Position numbers and translations under genes: made by a program. Under the pieces are notes generated by a model. It saw nothing but the letters and a program-made list of their open reading frames with translations, did no database searches and was not told the origin of the DNA. Shown in pieces: positions 1-5,473 of a DNA stretch of 5,473 bases (position 1 is the first letter of the stretch; every line of letters starts with the position of its first letter). Location: NCBI GenBank assembly GCA_016784945.1, contig JADHTP010000225.1:1-5473 (forward strand), in the 5' to 3' direction. The stretch is from Deltaproteobacteria bacterium (GTDB lineage: Bacteria > Myxococcota_A > UBA9042 > DTJE01).

Positions 1-420
1 GTCCGCGAGCGGTTCGACGTGCGTGAAGCCCAGGGGCCAGTGCCCAGGGGCCCGAGAACCTTCGGCATGCTCCTGGAAGGCACCTGGCACCTCCTGCGGG
101 CCAAGACCGGGACCTATTACGCCGAAGACCCGGTCAAGGGCCTGGACGTGTCCATCTTGCAGGACAACCTGCTGGCCCCGGTGCTGGGAATCCGGGACCC
201 GCGCAGCGACAACCGGATCGACTTCGTGGGCGGGATCCGCGGAAAGAAGGAACTGGAAAAACGCTGTTCCGACGGATGGGCCGTGGCCTTCATGGTCCAT
301 CCCACGTCCCTGGATCAATTGCTCTGCGTGGCCGATTCCGGCCAGGTGATGCCGCCGAAATCCACCTGGTTCGAGCCCAAGCTGAGAAGCGGGCTGGTGG
401 TCCGCCTGCTGGACGAATGA
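1..420 (+). CDS. DUF1015 family protein, C-terminal part (5' end outside window)
   Basis: The reading frame is open from base 1 to the TGA at 418-420 and shows 139 C-terminal residues. There is no credible start inside the window: a GTG at 19 lies in frame but is an internal valine, and the family is usually around 400 residues, so roughly two thirds lies upstream. Recognition rests on the conserved C-terminal pattern: an LGI-x-D stretch near visible residue 63, an F-V-G-G-I-R-G turn, an A-F-x-x-H-P-T segment and, from visible residue 117, MPPKSTWFEPKLRSGL, which is the family hallmark. The biochemical role of DUF1015 is not established. In many bacteria such genes sit beside serine-biosynthesis genes (serA/serC), but nothing visible here shows that. 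No membrane segment is seen, so it is probably cytosolic. The family call is strong; the function is unknown. Confidence 0.9.
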   Translation, partial: VRERFDVREAQGPVPRGPRTFGMLLEGTWHLLRAKTGTYYAEDPVKGLDVSILQDNLLAPVLGIRDPRSDNRIDFVGGIRGKKELEKRCSDGWAVAFMVHPTSLDQLLCVADSGQVMPPKSTWFEPKLRSGLVVRLLDE

Positions 421-443
421 CGGTGGGTTCCCCAAACCCACCG
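421..443 (+). terminator. Perfect 9-bp hairpin directly after the DUF1015 stop codon
   Basis: CGGTGGGTT (421-429) and AACCCACCG (435-443) are exact reverse complements separated by the 5-base loop CCCCA. The stem begins on the base after the stop codon, a typical place for a terminator or an mRNA 3'-end stabiliser. No run of T follows (the next bases are CCTGCATCGG), so it is not a classical intrinsic terminator. It could act in a T-tract-independent way or as one state of a switch (see the 430-497 entry). The structure is seen directly; the termination role is inference. Confidence 0.45.
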
Positions 444-497
444 CCTGCATCGGGATTCGACGACGGCTCTGACGCAGATTTGACGGTGGATTTGGGG
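430..497 (+). promoter_or_regulatory. Alternative long-range pairing overlapping the hairpin; possible attenuator-like leader
   Basis: CCCCAAACCCACCG (430-443) is complementary to CGGTGGATTTGGGG (484-497) at 13 of 14 positions; the one exception is C437 opposite A490. The 5' partner comprises the loop and entire 3' arm of the 421-443 hairpin, so the two folds cannot coexist. The downstream partner also nearly repeats the hairpin's 5' arm: TGACGGTGGGTT at 418-429 against TGACGGTGGATT at 481-492. The element lies 67 bases before the aldolase start. It may be a leader or attenuator, or simply a degenerate duplicated hairpin half. No known riboswitch class is recognised. The pairings are seen; regulation is inferred. 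Confidence 0.3.
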
Positions 498-552
498 GTT
501 CCCGTCTCCGTTGCTTTGTGGCCGCGGAAGGTACAAGGTGTTTCAGTGGTCG

Positions 553-560
553 AGAGGAAG
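553..560 (+). promoter_or_regulatory. Ribosome-binding site of the aldolase gene
   Basis: AGAGGAAG contains AGGA at 555-558, six bases before the ATG at 565. It decides the start: an in-frame TTG at 511 would add 18 residues (MLCGRGRYKVFQWSRGSS) that resemble no aldolase N-terminus. Confidence 0.7.
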
Positions 561-564
561 TTCC

Positions 565-1839
565 ATGAGCAATGATTTTGACAGGGCGCTGGCCATTGGA
601 CGGCCCCCCAACATCGTGCGCCTGTTTCCCAATTCCCGTGCCCTCATCGTGAGCGGAAAGGTCGTGGATCGCGCACTCCTGGCCAAGGGACAGGCCATGA
701 CCATCGCGGCCAACGGGCGAAACCTCCTGGTGATCCGGGGCGCCCTCATGGCGGCCCAGCGCGCCAATGCCACGATCCTGATGGAGATCGCCCATTCCGA
801 AGGCGGTGCCAATGCCTACTGCGCCACGAACTTCTGGAACCTCGCCCGGCGGGTGGACGCCCTGTGCAACGAACTGGGCATCACCGTGCCCGTGGCTATC
901 CACGCGGATCATTACGGGATCAAGAGCCCGGCCGACGTGGAACCGGCGCGATCGGATATCCCCTCGCTTTTCGACGCGGGCATCACCTCCATCGCCATCG
1001 ACGCGTCCCACATGACCGACGACGAGAACCTGCTGGCCAGCCTGGCCCTCATTCCCCTGGTGCCCACCTGGGCGGGACTGGAAACCGAGGTGGGCGAGAT
1101 CAAGGGGACCGAGGGCATGTCCACCCCAGAGGAGGCCATGTTCCTGATCCGGGGTCTCAACGCCCATGGCCTGTTTCCCGACTGGATCGCCCTGAACAAC
1201 GGGAGCGCCCACGGGATCCAGGCCAGTGACCAGGGAATTCAGTTGGACCTCACCCGGGAAGTTCACGAAGCCATTGCCCCGTACAGCGTGTCGGGCGCGC
1301 AGCACGGCACGTCGGGTAACGACTCCGACCGCTTGCGTCGCATCGCGTCGGAAACGAGAACCACCAAGGCCAACGTGGCCACCGCGCTGCAGATGCTTAC
1401 CTGGGGCGTGCGGGTCAACGACTTCGGCAATGCCGAACTGGACGACCAGGAAAACTTCGTCAAGATGGACGACAGGGGTGTCAGCCGGGGCCTGTGGGAC
1501 GACATGGTGGCCTATGCTGCGGAAAAAGGGCTCAAGGGGGGCAGCTACAAGAAGATGAACCTGCCCTTCGAGAATCGCCTGATGGGTGAGCCGGCCACCA
1601 TTCGTGAGCGCATGGCCAAGGGCGTGGAAGACTTCGTGTACCGTCTGCTCACCGAGGTGTTCAACGCCCGTGACACCGCCCCCCTCGCCATGGGGGTCCT
1701 GCTGGAGGCCGACGGCTACGACCTGGGTCACAAGGCCCGGCGCCTGGAAGACCCGGCCGACTGGACCCCCGACCGGATCCGGGAAAAAGCCGCACTCATG
1801 GACACGAAAGAGGGTCCCACCGGGGACTTCGACGATTGA
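565..1839 (+). CDS. Class II (metal-dependent) fructose/ketose-bisphosphate aldolase family protein, divergent
   Basis: This 424-residue cytosolic protein belongs to the class II aldolase family, which reversibly cleaves fructose 1,6-bisphosphate or a related ketose bisphosphate to dihydroxyacetone phosphate and an aldehyde using a divalent metal. Family landmarks appear in order: HADH at 113-116 (D115 catalytic, H116 metal ligand), IDASH around 145-149, ETEVGEIKGTEG from 173 (E175 aligns with the metal-binding Glu, E183 with the catalytic Glu of E. coli FbaA), NNGSAHG with metal ligand H216, and QHGTSG with metal ligand H247. The phosphate-binding part is unusual: HGTSG replaces the common HGGSG, and VNDFGNA (284-290) stands where E. 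coli has the NIDT segment. It is longer than the usual 300-360 residues, mainly through a C-terminal extension. The family call is firm; the substrate (FBP, tagatose bisphosphate or another ketose phosphate) is not. The next gene starts 21 bases downstream, suggesting co-transcription. Confidence 0.9.
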   Translation: MSNDFDRALAIGRPPNIVRLFPNSRALIVSGKVVDRALLAKGQAMTIAANGRNLLVIRGALMAAQRANATILMEIAHSEGGANAYCATNFWNLARRVDALCNELGITVPVAIHADHYGIKSPADVEPARSDIPSLFDAGITSIAIDASHMTDDENLLASLALIPLVPTWAGLETEVGEIKGTEGMSTPEEAMFLIRGLNAHGLFPDWIALNNGSAHGIQASDQGIQLDLTREVHEAIAPYSVSGAQHGTSGNDSDRLRRIASETRTTKANVATALQMLTWGVRVNDFGNAELDDQENFVKMDDRGVSRGLWDDMVAYAAEKGLKGGSYKKMNLPFENRLMGEPATIRERMAKGVEDFVYRLLTEVFNARDTAPLAMGVLLEADGYDLGHKARRLEDPADWTPDRIREKAALMDTKEGPTGDFDD

Positions 1840-1850
1840 ACGAACCGGTT

Positions 1851-1855
1851 GGAGG
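1851..1855 (+). promoter_or_regulatory. Ribosome-binding site of the unknown Cys/His-cluster gene
   Basis: GGAGG lies five bases before the ATG at 1861 and selects that start over an in-frame TTG at 1849, which overlaps the Shine-Dalgarno sequence itself. An 8-bp palindrome AACCGGTT (1843-1850) sits just upstream, with no clear meaning. Confidence 0.75.
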
Positions 1856-1860
1856 CCCCC

Positions 1861-3102
1861 ATGAAATCCAAGGAAGGCAAGTCCGCGAAGACCGCCAGGG
1901 GCGGCAAGCAACGTACCCGCGGGGCTCGTCCTACGGGATCGTTGGAGCAGCGCGCTGCCCGGATCCTGGAGGACCTGCACGCTCTGGGTCGATCCGTACT
2001 CCGGTCCGAGGGCATCGCATCCGGATCCGAACTGCCCGTTGGGGAAGTGACCATTCCCATATCCGTCCGCCTGGGGAGGGCCCAGGACGACGCCCCGGAC
2101 AGGACCGACGCGAAACGCCTGTTGAGGAAACTGCGATCCCGCGTGGGCGAGGCCGCCCGGGGTGTGGGCACCTTCAGGCAGGGGCGGGTCTACTGCTTCC
2201 AGTGCAATTCACCGGACTGCAACCATTCGGCCCCCAATGAACCCGACGAGACGTTTTCCGGCTACAGTGCGACTGGCAAGCCCGAATGGCGCAGCCTGGT
2301 CAACCTCTGTATCGAGAAGGGCGACGGCCGCGCGGACCGACTGTACGGTTCACCTCCGGAGATCATCGCCGTGTTGCAGGAGGCACGGGAACTGACGGGC
2401 GAACTGCTGCCCGGGTTCGGTCGCGGGGACAGATCCTACAACGTGCTGGGGCAGGTGGTGTTGGGACTGGTTCCCACGGACCTGTCGTTCAACCGCAAGG
2501 ACGGGCCCCGCACTGCGGTGACCTTCCAGTTGATCGAGACACGGAGTCAGGGCGCGGGTCGGCGTCTTCGCCTGAACCTGCTGGGAATGTCCATCGATCA
2601 CATCACCCGGGCGGCGGCAAAATCCGGTCCCAGGGGGCCTGCCGAATCCATGAGGCGCACCATTCAGGTGGTCCGCGATCGCCTCGTGGGTCATGGTCGG
2701 AAGGCAGCCGGCGAGGAACGACGGGGTTATCGAGCCTCCCTGGACAAGGATGTCAGGCCCCTCCTGAGCCGACTCCGGACGGACCTGGAGCGGATATTCC
2801 GCTCCGAAAAGCGCCGCACCCGGCACGCCGAGGATCGGCATGCCGACGGGAAACGACCCACCGGCATGGCAGTGAAGGACGCGCGAAAGGCCGCCGACGA
2901 AAAGTTCCTCCACGACGCCGAAAAGGACACCATCGTGGTCCTGGGCCCGAAGGGACGCACCCACGTTTTCTCCAGGACCGGGAAACTGGTGACCAGCATG
3001 GTGGTCAAGCCCGGTGAACTGGAGCGCCGGTTCAACAAGACACGGTGGCGTCCCGCGCTTCCGAAGCTGCTGGCCGAACTGCGGGAGAAGATCAGACAAT
3101 GA
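1861..3102 (+). CDS. Unknown protein with basic N-terminal tail and CX2CX4CXH cluster
   Basis: I do not recognise this 413-residue protein. Residues 1-24 form a basic tail (nine Lys/Arg, one Glu) with no signal peptide, suggesting a cytosolic nucleic-acid- or ribosome-associated protein. C112, C115, C120 and H122 make a compact CX2CX4CXH cluster within YCFQCNSPDCNHS, likely a metal site. The spacing recalls SWIM-type zinc motifs (CXCXnCXH) with one extra residue, but this is resemblance, not a domain match. Residues 150-260 are mixed alpha/beta in appearance, with a V-V-L-G-L-V-P segment. Residues about 290-356 are very charged and probably helical or linker-like. Residues 357-398 form a distinct module: TIVVLGPKGRTHVFS, then GKLVTSMVV and ERRFNKTRWRP. 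There are no transmembrane segments. Its stop overlaps the GH92 start by four bases, so the two are probably translationally coupled. Codon use looks like that of its neighbours and gives no sign of recent transfer. That it is a real gene is well supported by its ribosome-binding site, spacing and overlap. Confidence 0.85.
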   Translation: MKSKEGKSAKTARGGKQRTRGARPTGSLEQRAARILEDLHALGRSVLRSEGIASGSELPVGEVTIPISVRLGRAQDDAPDRTDAKRLLRKLRSRVGEAARGVGTFRQGRVYCFQCNSPDCNHSAPNEPDETFSGYSATGKPEWRSLVNLCIEKGDGRADRLYGSPPEIIAVLQEARELTGELLPGFGRGDRSYNVLGQVVLGLVPTDLSFNRKDGPRTAVTFQLIETRSQGAGRRLRLNLLGMSIDHITRAAAKSGPRGPAESMRRTIQVVRDRLVGHGRKAAGEERRGYRASLDKDVRPLLSRLRTDLERIFRSEKRRTRHAEDRHADGKRPTGMAVKDARKAADEKFLHDAEKDTIVVLGPKGRTHVFSRTGKLVTSMVVKPGELERRFNKTRWRPALPKLLAELREKIRQ

Positions 3103-5399
3103 ACAGGATTGAACAGGTGTGGCCTCTTTCCCTGGTGCTTCTGCTCACACTGACCGTGACCTGCGGCGGTGGCGGGGATGCCGATGACCCGGAACCACTG
3201 CCCGACGTGGCCCGGTGGGTGGACCCGCTCATCGGGACCAGGGGCCCAGGGAATACGGTGCCCGGTCCCTGCGTTCCCCACGGCATGGTCAAACTGTCGC
3301 CGGACACGGACATCGAACCCGGCGGCATCGACGCCTACGAGTACAGCAACGGTCGGATCGAGGGCTTCAGCCACACCCACCTGGAGGGTCCGGGCGGGGG
3401 CCACAACGGGTACAGCCAGATCCTGCTGACGGCCATCAACGGTCCCGTGAAAATCGACCGGGACGATTACGCCTCCACCTTTTCGCACGAGTCCGAAATC
3501 GTCGAACCGGGATACTACGCCGTGACCCTGGAGGAGCCGGACGTACGCGCGGAGATCACCGCCTCCGCCCACTGTGGCGTGCACCGCTATACCTTCCCCG
3601 CCGGCACCGAGTCCCGGCTCATCGTGGATCTCGCCCAGACCCGCGGGGAACCGCTGGCGGGATCGGTCACCGTGGTGGGGGACGACACCATCGAAGGCCG
3701 AGCGGTCCACCAGGTGAATCCCCTGGTCGCCCTCCTCATCGACCAGAAGGTGGACGGTGGAAACGGCGTCTCCACGATCTACTTTTCCGCACGGTTCAGC
3801 CGTCCCTTCGAATCCTTCGGCACCTGGTCCGATGGGGACATCCTGGAAGGAACGGCGACGTCCGAGGGCATGCGGGTGGGCGCGTGGGCCGGCTGGTCCA
3901 CCGAATCCGGAAATGTCATCGAGGTCCGCGTGGGCATTTCGTTCATTTCGCTGGAACAGGCTCGCGCCAACCTGGAGGCCCAGGCCATCGGGCGCACCTT
4001 CGAGGAAGTCAGGGCCCTGGCTTACGACGCCTGGAACCGACTGCTGGCCCGTCTGGAAGTGAAAGGGGGCACCGACGATTTGAAGGTCCAGTTCTACACG
4101 GCTCTCTACCATTCCCTGCTCCAGCCTGCGGATTACACCGAGGACGGACGTTTCTGGAACGGAAGCGATGGCTCCGGGTCCGTTTTCGACGCCAGCGGGT
4201 GGCGCTACTACACGGATAACTGGTGCATCTGGGACACGTTCAGGACCACCCACCCCCTGCTGACGCTCGTGGAGCCCGAGGTGGTGTCCGACATGGTCCA
4301 GTCCCTGGTCCACGCTTTCGAGCAGGGCGGGTGGATGCCCAAGTGTACCTGGAACGCCACGGGCTATTCGCGGGTCATGACCGCCAACAACCAGTTCTGC
4401 GTGGTGGCGGACGCCTACTTGAAGGGACTCGCGGGCTTCGACACCGAATCGGCCTGGGACGCCATGGTGAAGGGCTCCAACGAGGAGACCGACTATCCCC
4501 TCATCTACGAAGGCGTGTGCGGCTACTCCAGCCAGGGCACGCCCCCGGACTATGTGAACCTGGGTTACGTGGCCCACGAATGCGACCCGGACCAGTCCGC
4601 GTCGGTCACGCTGGAACACGCCTACAACGACTGGTGCGTGGCCCTGTTCGCCGAGGCCCTGGGCCGGGCGGACGACCGCGACCACTACATGGAAAGGTCC
4701 CTCAACTATCGCAACCTGTTCAACCCGGAACACGGGATGATTCAGGCGAAGAAACGCAACGGCGACTGGGTGGAACCCTTCGATCCCACCTCCACCATCG
4801 GCTTCACCGAGGCCAATTCCTGGGAGTACACCTGGTTCGTGCCCCAGGATGTTTGCGGCCTGGTGGACCTCATGGGCGGCCCCGATGATTTCGTGGAAAC
4901 CCTGGACCGGTTCTTCGACGAAGGCTTCTTCACTTCTTCCAACGAACCCGATTTCCACGCCCCCTGGCTATACGACGCCGCCGGCATGCCCTGGAAGACC
5001 CAGGACCGGGTCCGGACCATCCTGGACGACGACTTCTCTTCCGAACCCGGCGGCCTGCCGGGCAACGACGACGCCGGGGCCACGTCGGCCTGGTACGTCT
5101 TTGCCGCAGTGGGATTCTTTCCGGTGGCTCCCGGCAACGGGGAATACTGGATTTCCAGCCCGATCTTCGAACGCATCGTGCTCCACCTGGATGCCCACGG
5201 CCTGCCCGGAGGCACTTTCGTCATCGAGGCCCCCGGGGTGTCGACCGTCAACCGTTACATCCAGTCCGCCACGCTGAACGGCTCTCCGCTGGACCAGCCT
5301 CGGCTTCAACACAAGGACCTGGTTTCCGGCGGCACGCTGGTGCTGGAGATGGGGCCTCAAGCTTCAGAATGGGGAAAATCGACCGTCTGCATCCGTTAG
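3099..5399 (+). CDS. Exported GH92 family alpha-mannosidase, probable lipoprotein
   Basis: This 766-residue glycoside hydrolase family 92 enzyme is expected to remove alpha-linked mannose from glycans as a calcium-dependent, inverting exo-enzyme outside the cytoplasm. The start at 3099 overlaps the previous stop (ATGA). Residues 1-21 are a hydrophobic export signal followed by C22 and a Gly/Asp/Pro-rich linker, as in lipoproteins, although TVTC is a poor lipobox. The N-terminal beta-sandwich domain begins with VDPLIGT (41-47), GNTVPG (51-56), HGMVKLSPDT (61-70) and FSHTHLEGPGGGHNGY (90-105). The catalytic alpha/alpha barrel carries WCIWDTFRTTHPLLTL from 375, EANSWEYTW with the probable general acid E571, NEPDFHAPW from 615 and GNDDAG (655-660) with the acidic residues expected to activate water, then SAWYVFAAVGFFPV. 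Length is normal for the family and the key acid is present, so it should be active. The family call is very firm; the linkage specificity is open, because N615-E616 occupies the position where alpha-1,2 enzymes have His-Glu. Confidence 0.95.
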   Translation: MNRIEQVWPLSLVLLLTLTVTCGGGGDADDPEPLPDVARWVDPLIGTRGPGNTVPGPCVPHGMVKLSPDTDIEPGGIDAYEYSNGRIEGFSHTHLEGPGGGHNGYSQILLTAINGPVKIDRDDYASTFSHESEIVEPGYYAVTLEEPDVRAEITASAHCGVHRYTFPAGTESRLIVDLAQTRGEPLAGSVTVVGDDTIEGRAVHQVNPLVALLIDQKVDGGNGVSTIYFSARFSRPFESFGTWSDGDILEGTATSEGMRVGAWAGWSTESGNVIEVRVGISFISLEQARANLEAQAIGRTFEEVRALAYDAWNRLLARLEVKGGTDDLKVQFYTALYHSLLQPADYTEDGRFWNGSDGSGSVFDASGWRYYTDNWCIWDTFRTTHPLLTLVEPEVVSDMVQSLVHAFEQGGWMPKCTWNATGYSRVMTANNQFCVVADAYLKGLAGFDTESAWDAMVKGSNEETDYPLIYEGVCGYSSQGTPPDYVNLGYVAHECDPDQSASVTLEHAYNDWCVALFAEALGRADDRDHYMERSLNYRNLFNPEHGMIQAKKRNGDWVEPFDPTSTIGFTEANSWEYTWFVPQDVCGLVDLMGGPDDFVETLDRFFDEGFFTSSNEPDFHAPWLYDAAGMPWKTQDRVRTILDDDFSSEPGGLPGNDDAGATSAWYVFAAVGFFPVAPGNGEYWISSPIFERIVLHLDAHGLPGGTFVIEAPGVSTVNRYIQSATLNGSPLDQPRLQHKDLVSGGTLVLEMGPQASEWGKSTVCIR

Positions 5400-5407
5400 C
5401 CGAGTGT

Positions 5408-5443
5408 GCTAGAGTTCCCGCATCAGCCGTTGAGAACTCGAGC
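5408..5443. repeat. Imperfect inverted repeat between GH92 and the next gene
   Basis: GCTAGAGTTC (5408-5417) and GAACTCGAGC (5434-5443) are reverse complements at 9 of 10 positions, including a perfect GAGTTC/GAACTC core, with a 16-base spacer. It starts nine bases after the GH92 stop and ends two bases before the next gene's Shine-Dalgarno sequence. A possible extended -10 element (TGC then TAGAGT, 5407-5415) overlaps the left arm, but no -35 box is seen. It could be an operator, a stem-loop at the GH92 mRNA end (there is no T tract), or chance. The repeat is seen; the role is inference. Confidence 0.4.
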
Positions 5444-5445
5444 CT

Positions 5446-5450
5446 GGAGG
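5446..5450 (+). promoter_or_regulatory. Strong ribosome-binding site of the last gene
   Basis: GGAGG stands six bases before the ATG at 5457, an optimal site, and is the main evidence that a gene begins there. Confidence 0.75.
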
Positions 5451-5456
5451 AAGAAA

Positions 5457-5473
5457 ATGGCTGCAGACAAGGA
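5457..5473 (+). CDS. Start of an unidentified gene (3' end outside window)
   Basis: ATG GCT GCA GAC AAG GA gives M-A-A-D-K and an incomplete sixth codon (Glu or Asp). The start is supported by the GGAGG site and by the 57-base spacing from the GH92 stop. Five residues cannot identify a product. Some RecA proteins open with a similar M-A-x-D-K run, which would be a simple guess to test, but no assignment is made. The gap and inverted repeat before it suggest it may have its own promoter rather than belong to the GH92 operon. Confidence 0.6.

Noticed and set aside
79..92. Tandem GGCACCT repeat
   Set aside because: Two copies of 7 bases inside coding sequence, explained by the encoded E-G-T-W-H-L residues and GC bias.
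86..98. TGGCAC followed closely by TGC, resembling a sigma-54 -24/-12 promoter
   Set aside because: It is inside DUF1015 coding sequence, the spacing does not fit, and no gene starts downstream at a suitable distance.
480..537. Possible sigma-70 promoter for the aldolase: TTGACG at 480-485, or TTGCTT at 511-516 with TACAAG at 532-537
   Set aside because: TTGACG has no -10-like hexamer at 16-18 bases, and the second pair has only 15-base spacing and weak matches. A promoter may exist here, but these boxes do not support a call.
276..575. A + strand open frame bridging the DUF1015 end and the aldolase start, a possible small gene in the gap
   Set aside because: It overlaps the well-supported DUF1015 3' end and the aldolase start, and its translation matches no domain. 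The gap is better explained by the hairpin structures.
1843..1850. AACCGGTT palindrome between the aldolase and the unknown gene
   Set aside because: An 8-bp palindrome is expected by chance and is too short for a stem-loop or a confident operator.
2350..3099. A 249-codon minus-strand open frame opposite the unknown gene
   Set aside because: It lies wholly opposite a + strand gene that has a good ribosome-binding site and an ATGA overlap with GH92. The antisense frame shows no family motif and looks like a shadow.
2727..4958. A very long (743-codon) open frame on the minus strand opposite GH92 and the end of the unknown gene
   Set aside because: The + strand frame has unmistakable GH92 motifs along its length. 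The antisense translation is a Val/Gly/His/Asp-rich composition typical of antisense shadows in GC-rich DNA, with no recognisable domain.

Overview
The window is GC-rich (about 60-65% by eye), densely packed and carries genes only on the + strand. It reads as a bacterial chromosome segment. There are two partial genes at the edges and three complete genes inside: the 3' end of a DUF1015-family gene, a class II fructose-bisphosphate-aldolase-type enzyme, an unrecognised Cys/His-cluster protein, a large exported GH92 alpha-mannosidase, and the first codons of another gene. High GC, short intergenic gaps, Shine-Dalgarno sites of the GGAGG type and a GH92 lipoprotein-like protein suggest a Gram-negative bacterium with an outer-membrane or periplasmic glycan-degrading habit. 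The sequence does not fix the phylum. No RNA gene, mobile element or CRISPR array was seen.

Layout: 1-420 is the C-terminal part of DUF1015, ending in the family's hallmark MPPKSTWFEPK stretch. 421-564 is a 144-base gap with a perfect 9-bp hairpin right after the stop codon. The 3' half of that hairpin could instead pair with a segment about 50 bases downstream, giving two mutually exclusive folds. 565-1839 encodes a 424-residue aldolase that keeps the metal ligands but has a divergent phosphate-binding region. After 21 bases, 1861-3102 encodes a 413-residue protein of unknown function with a basic tail, a CX2CX4CXH cluster and a distinct C-terminal module. Its stop codon overlaps the start of the GH92 gene (3099-5399) in an ATGA arrangement. 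5400-5456 holds an imperfect inverted repeat and a strong ribosome-binding site for a gene that starts at 5457 and runs off the window.

How the genes fit together: aldolase, unknown protein and GH92 have operon-like spacing (21 bases, then a 4-base overlap), so co-transcription of the last two is well supported and of all three is plausible. A loose metabolic link is possible: GH92 would release mannose outside the cytoplasm, which enters glycolysis as fructose 6-phosphate upstream of the aldolase step. This link is inference. The items most worth a second look are the unknown middle protein, the altered aldolase active site and the switch-like 421-497 region.
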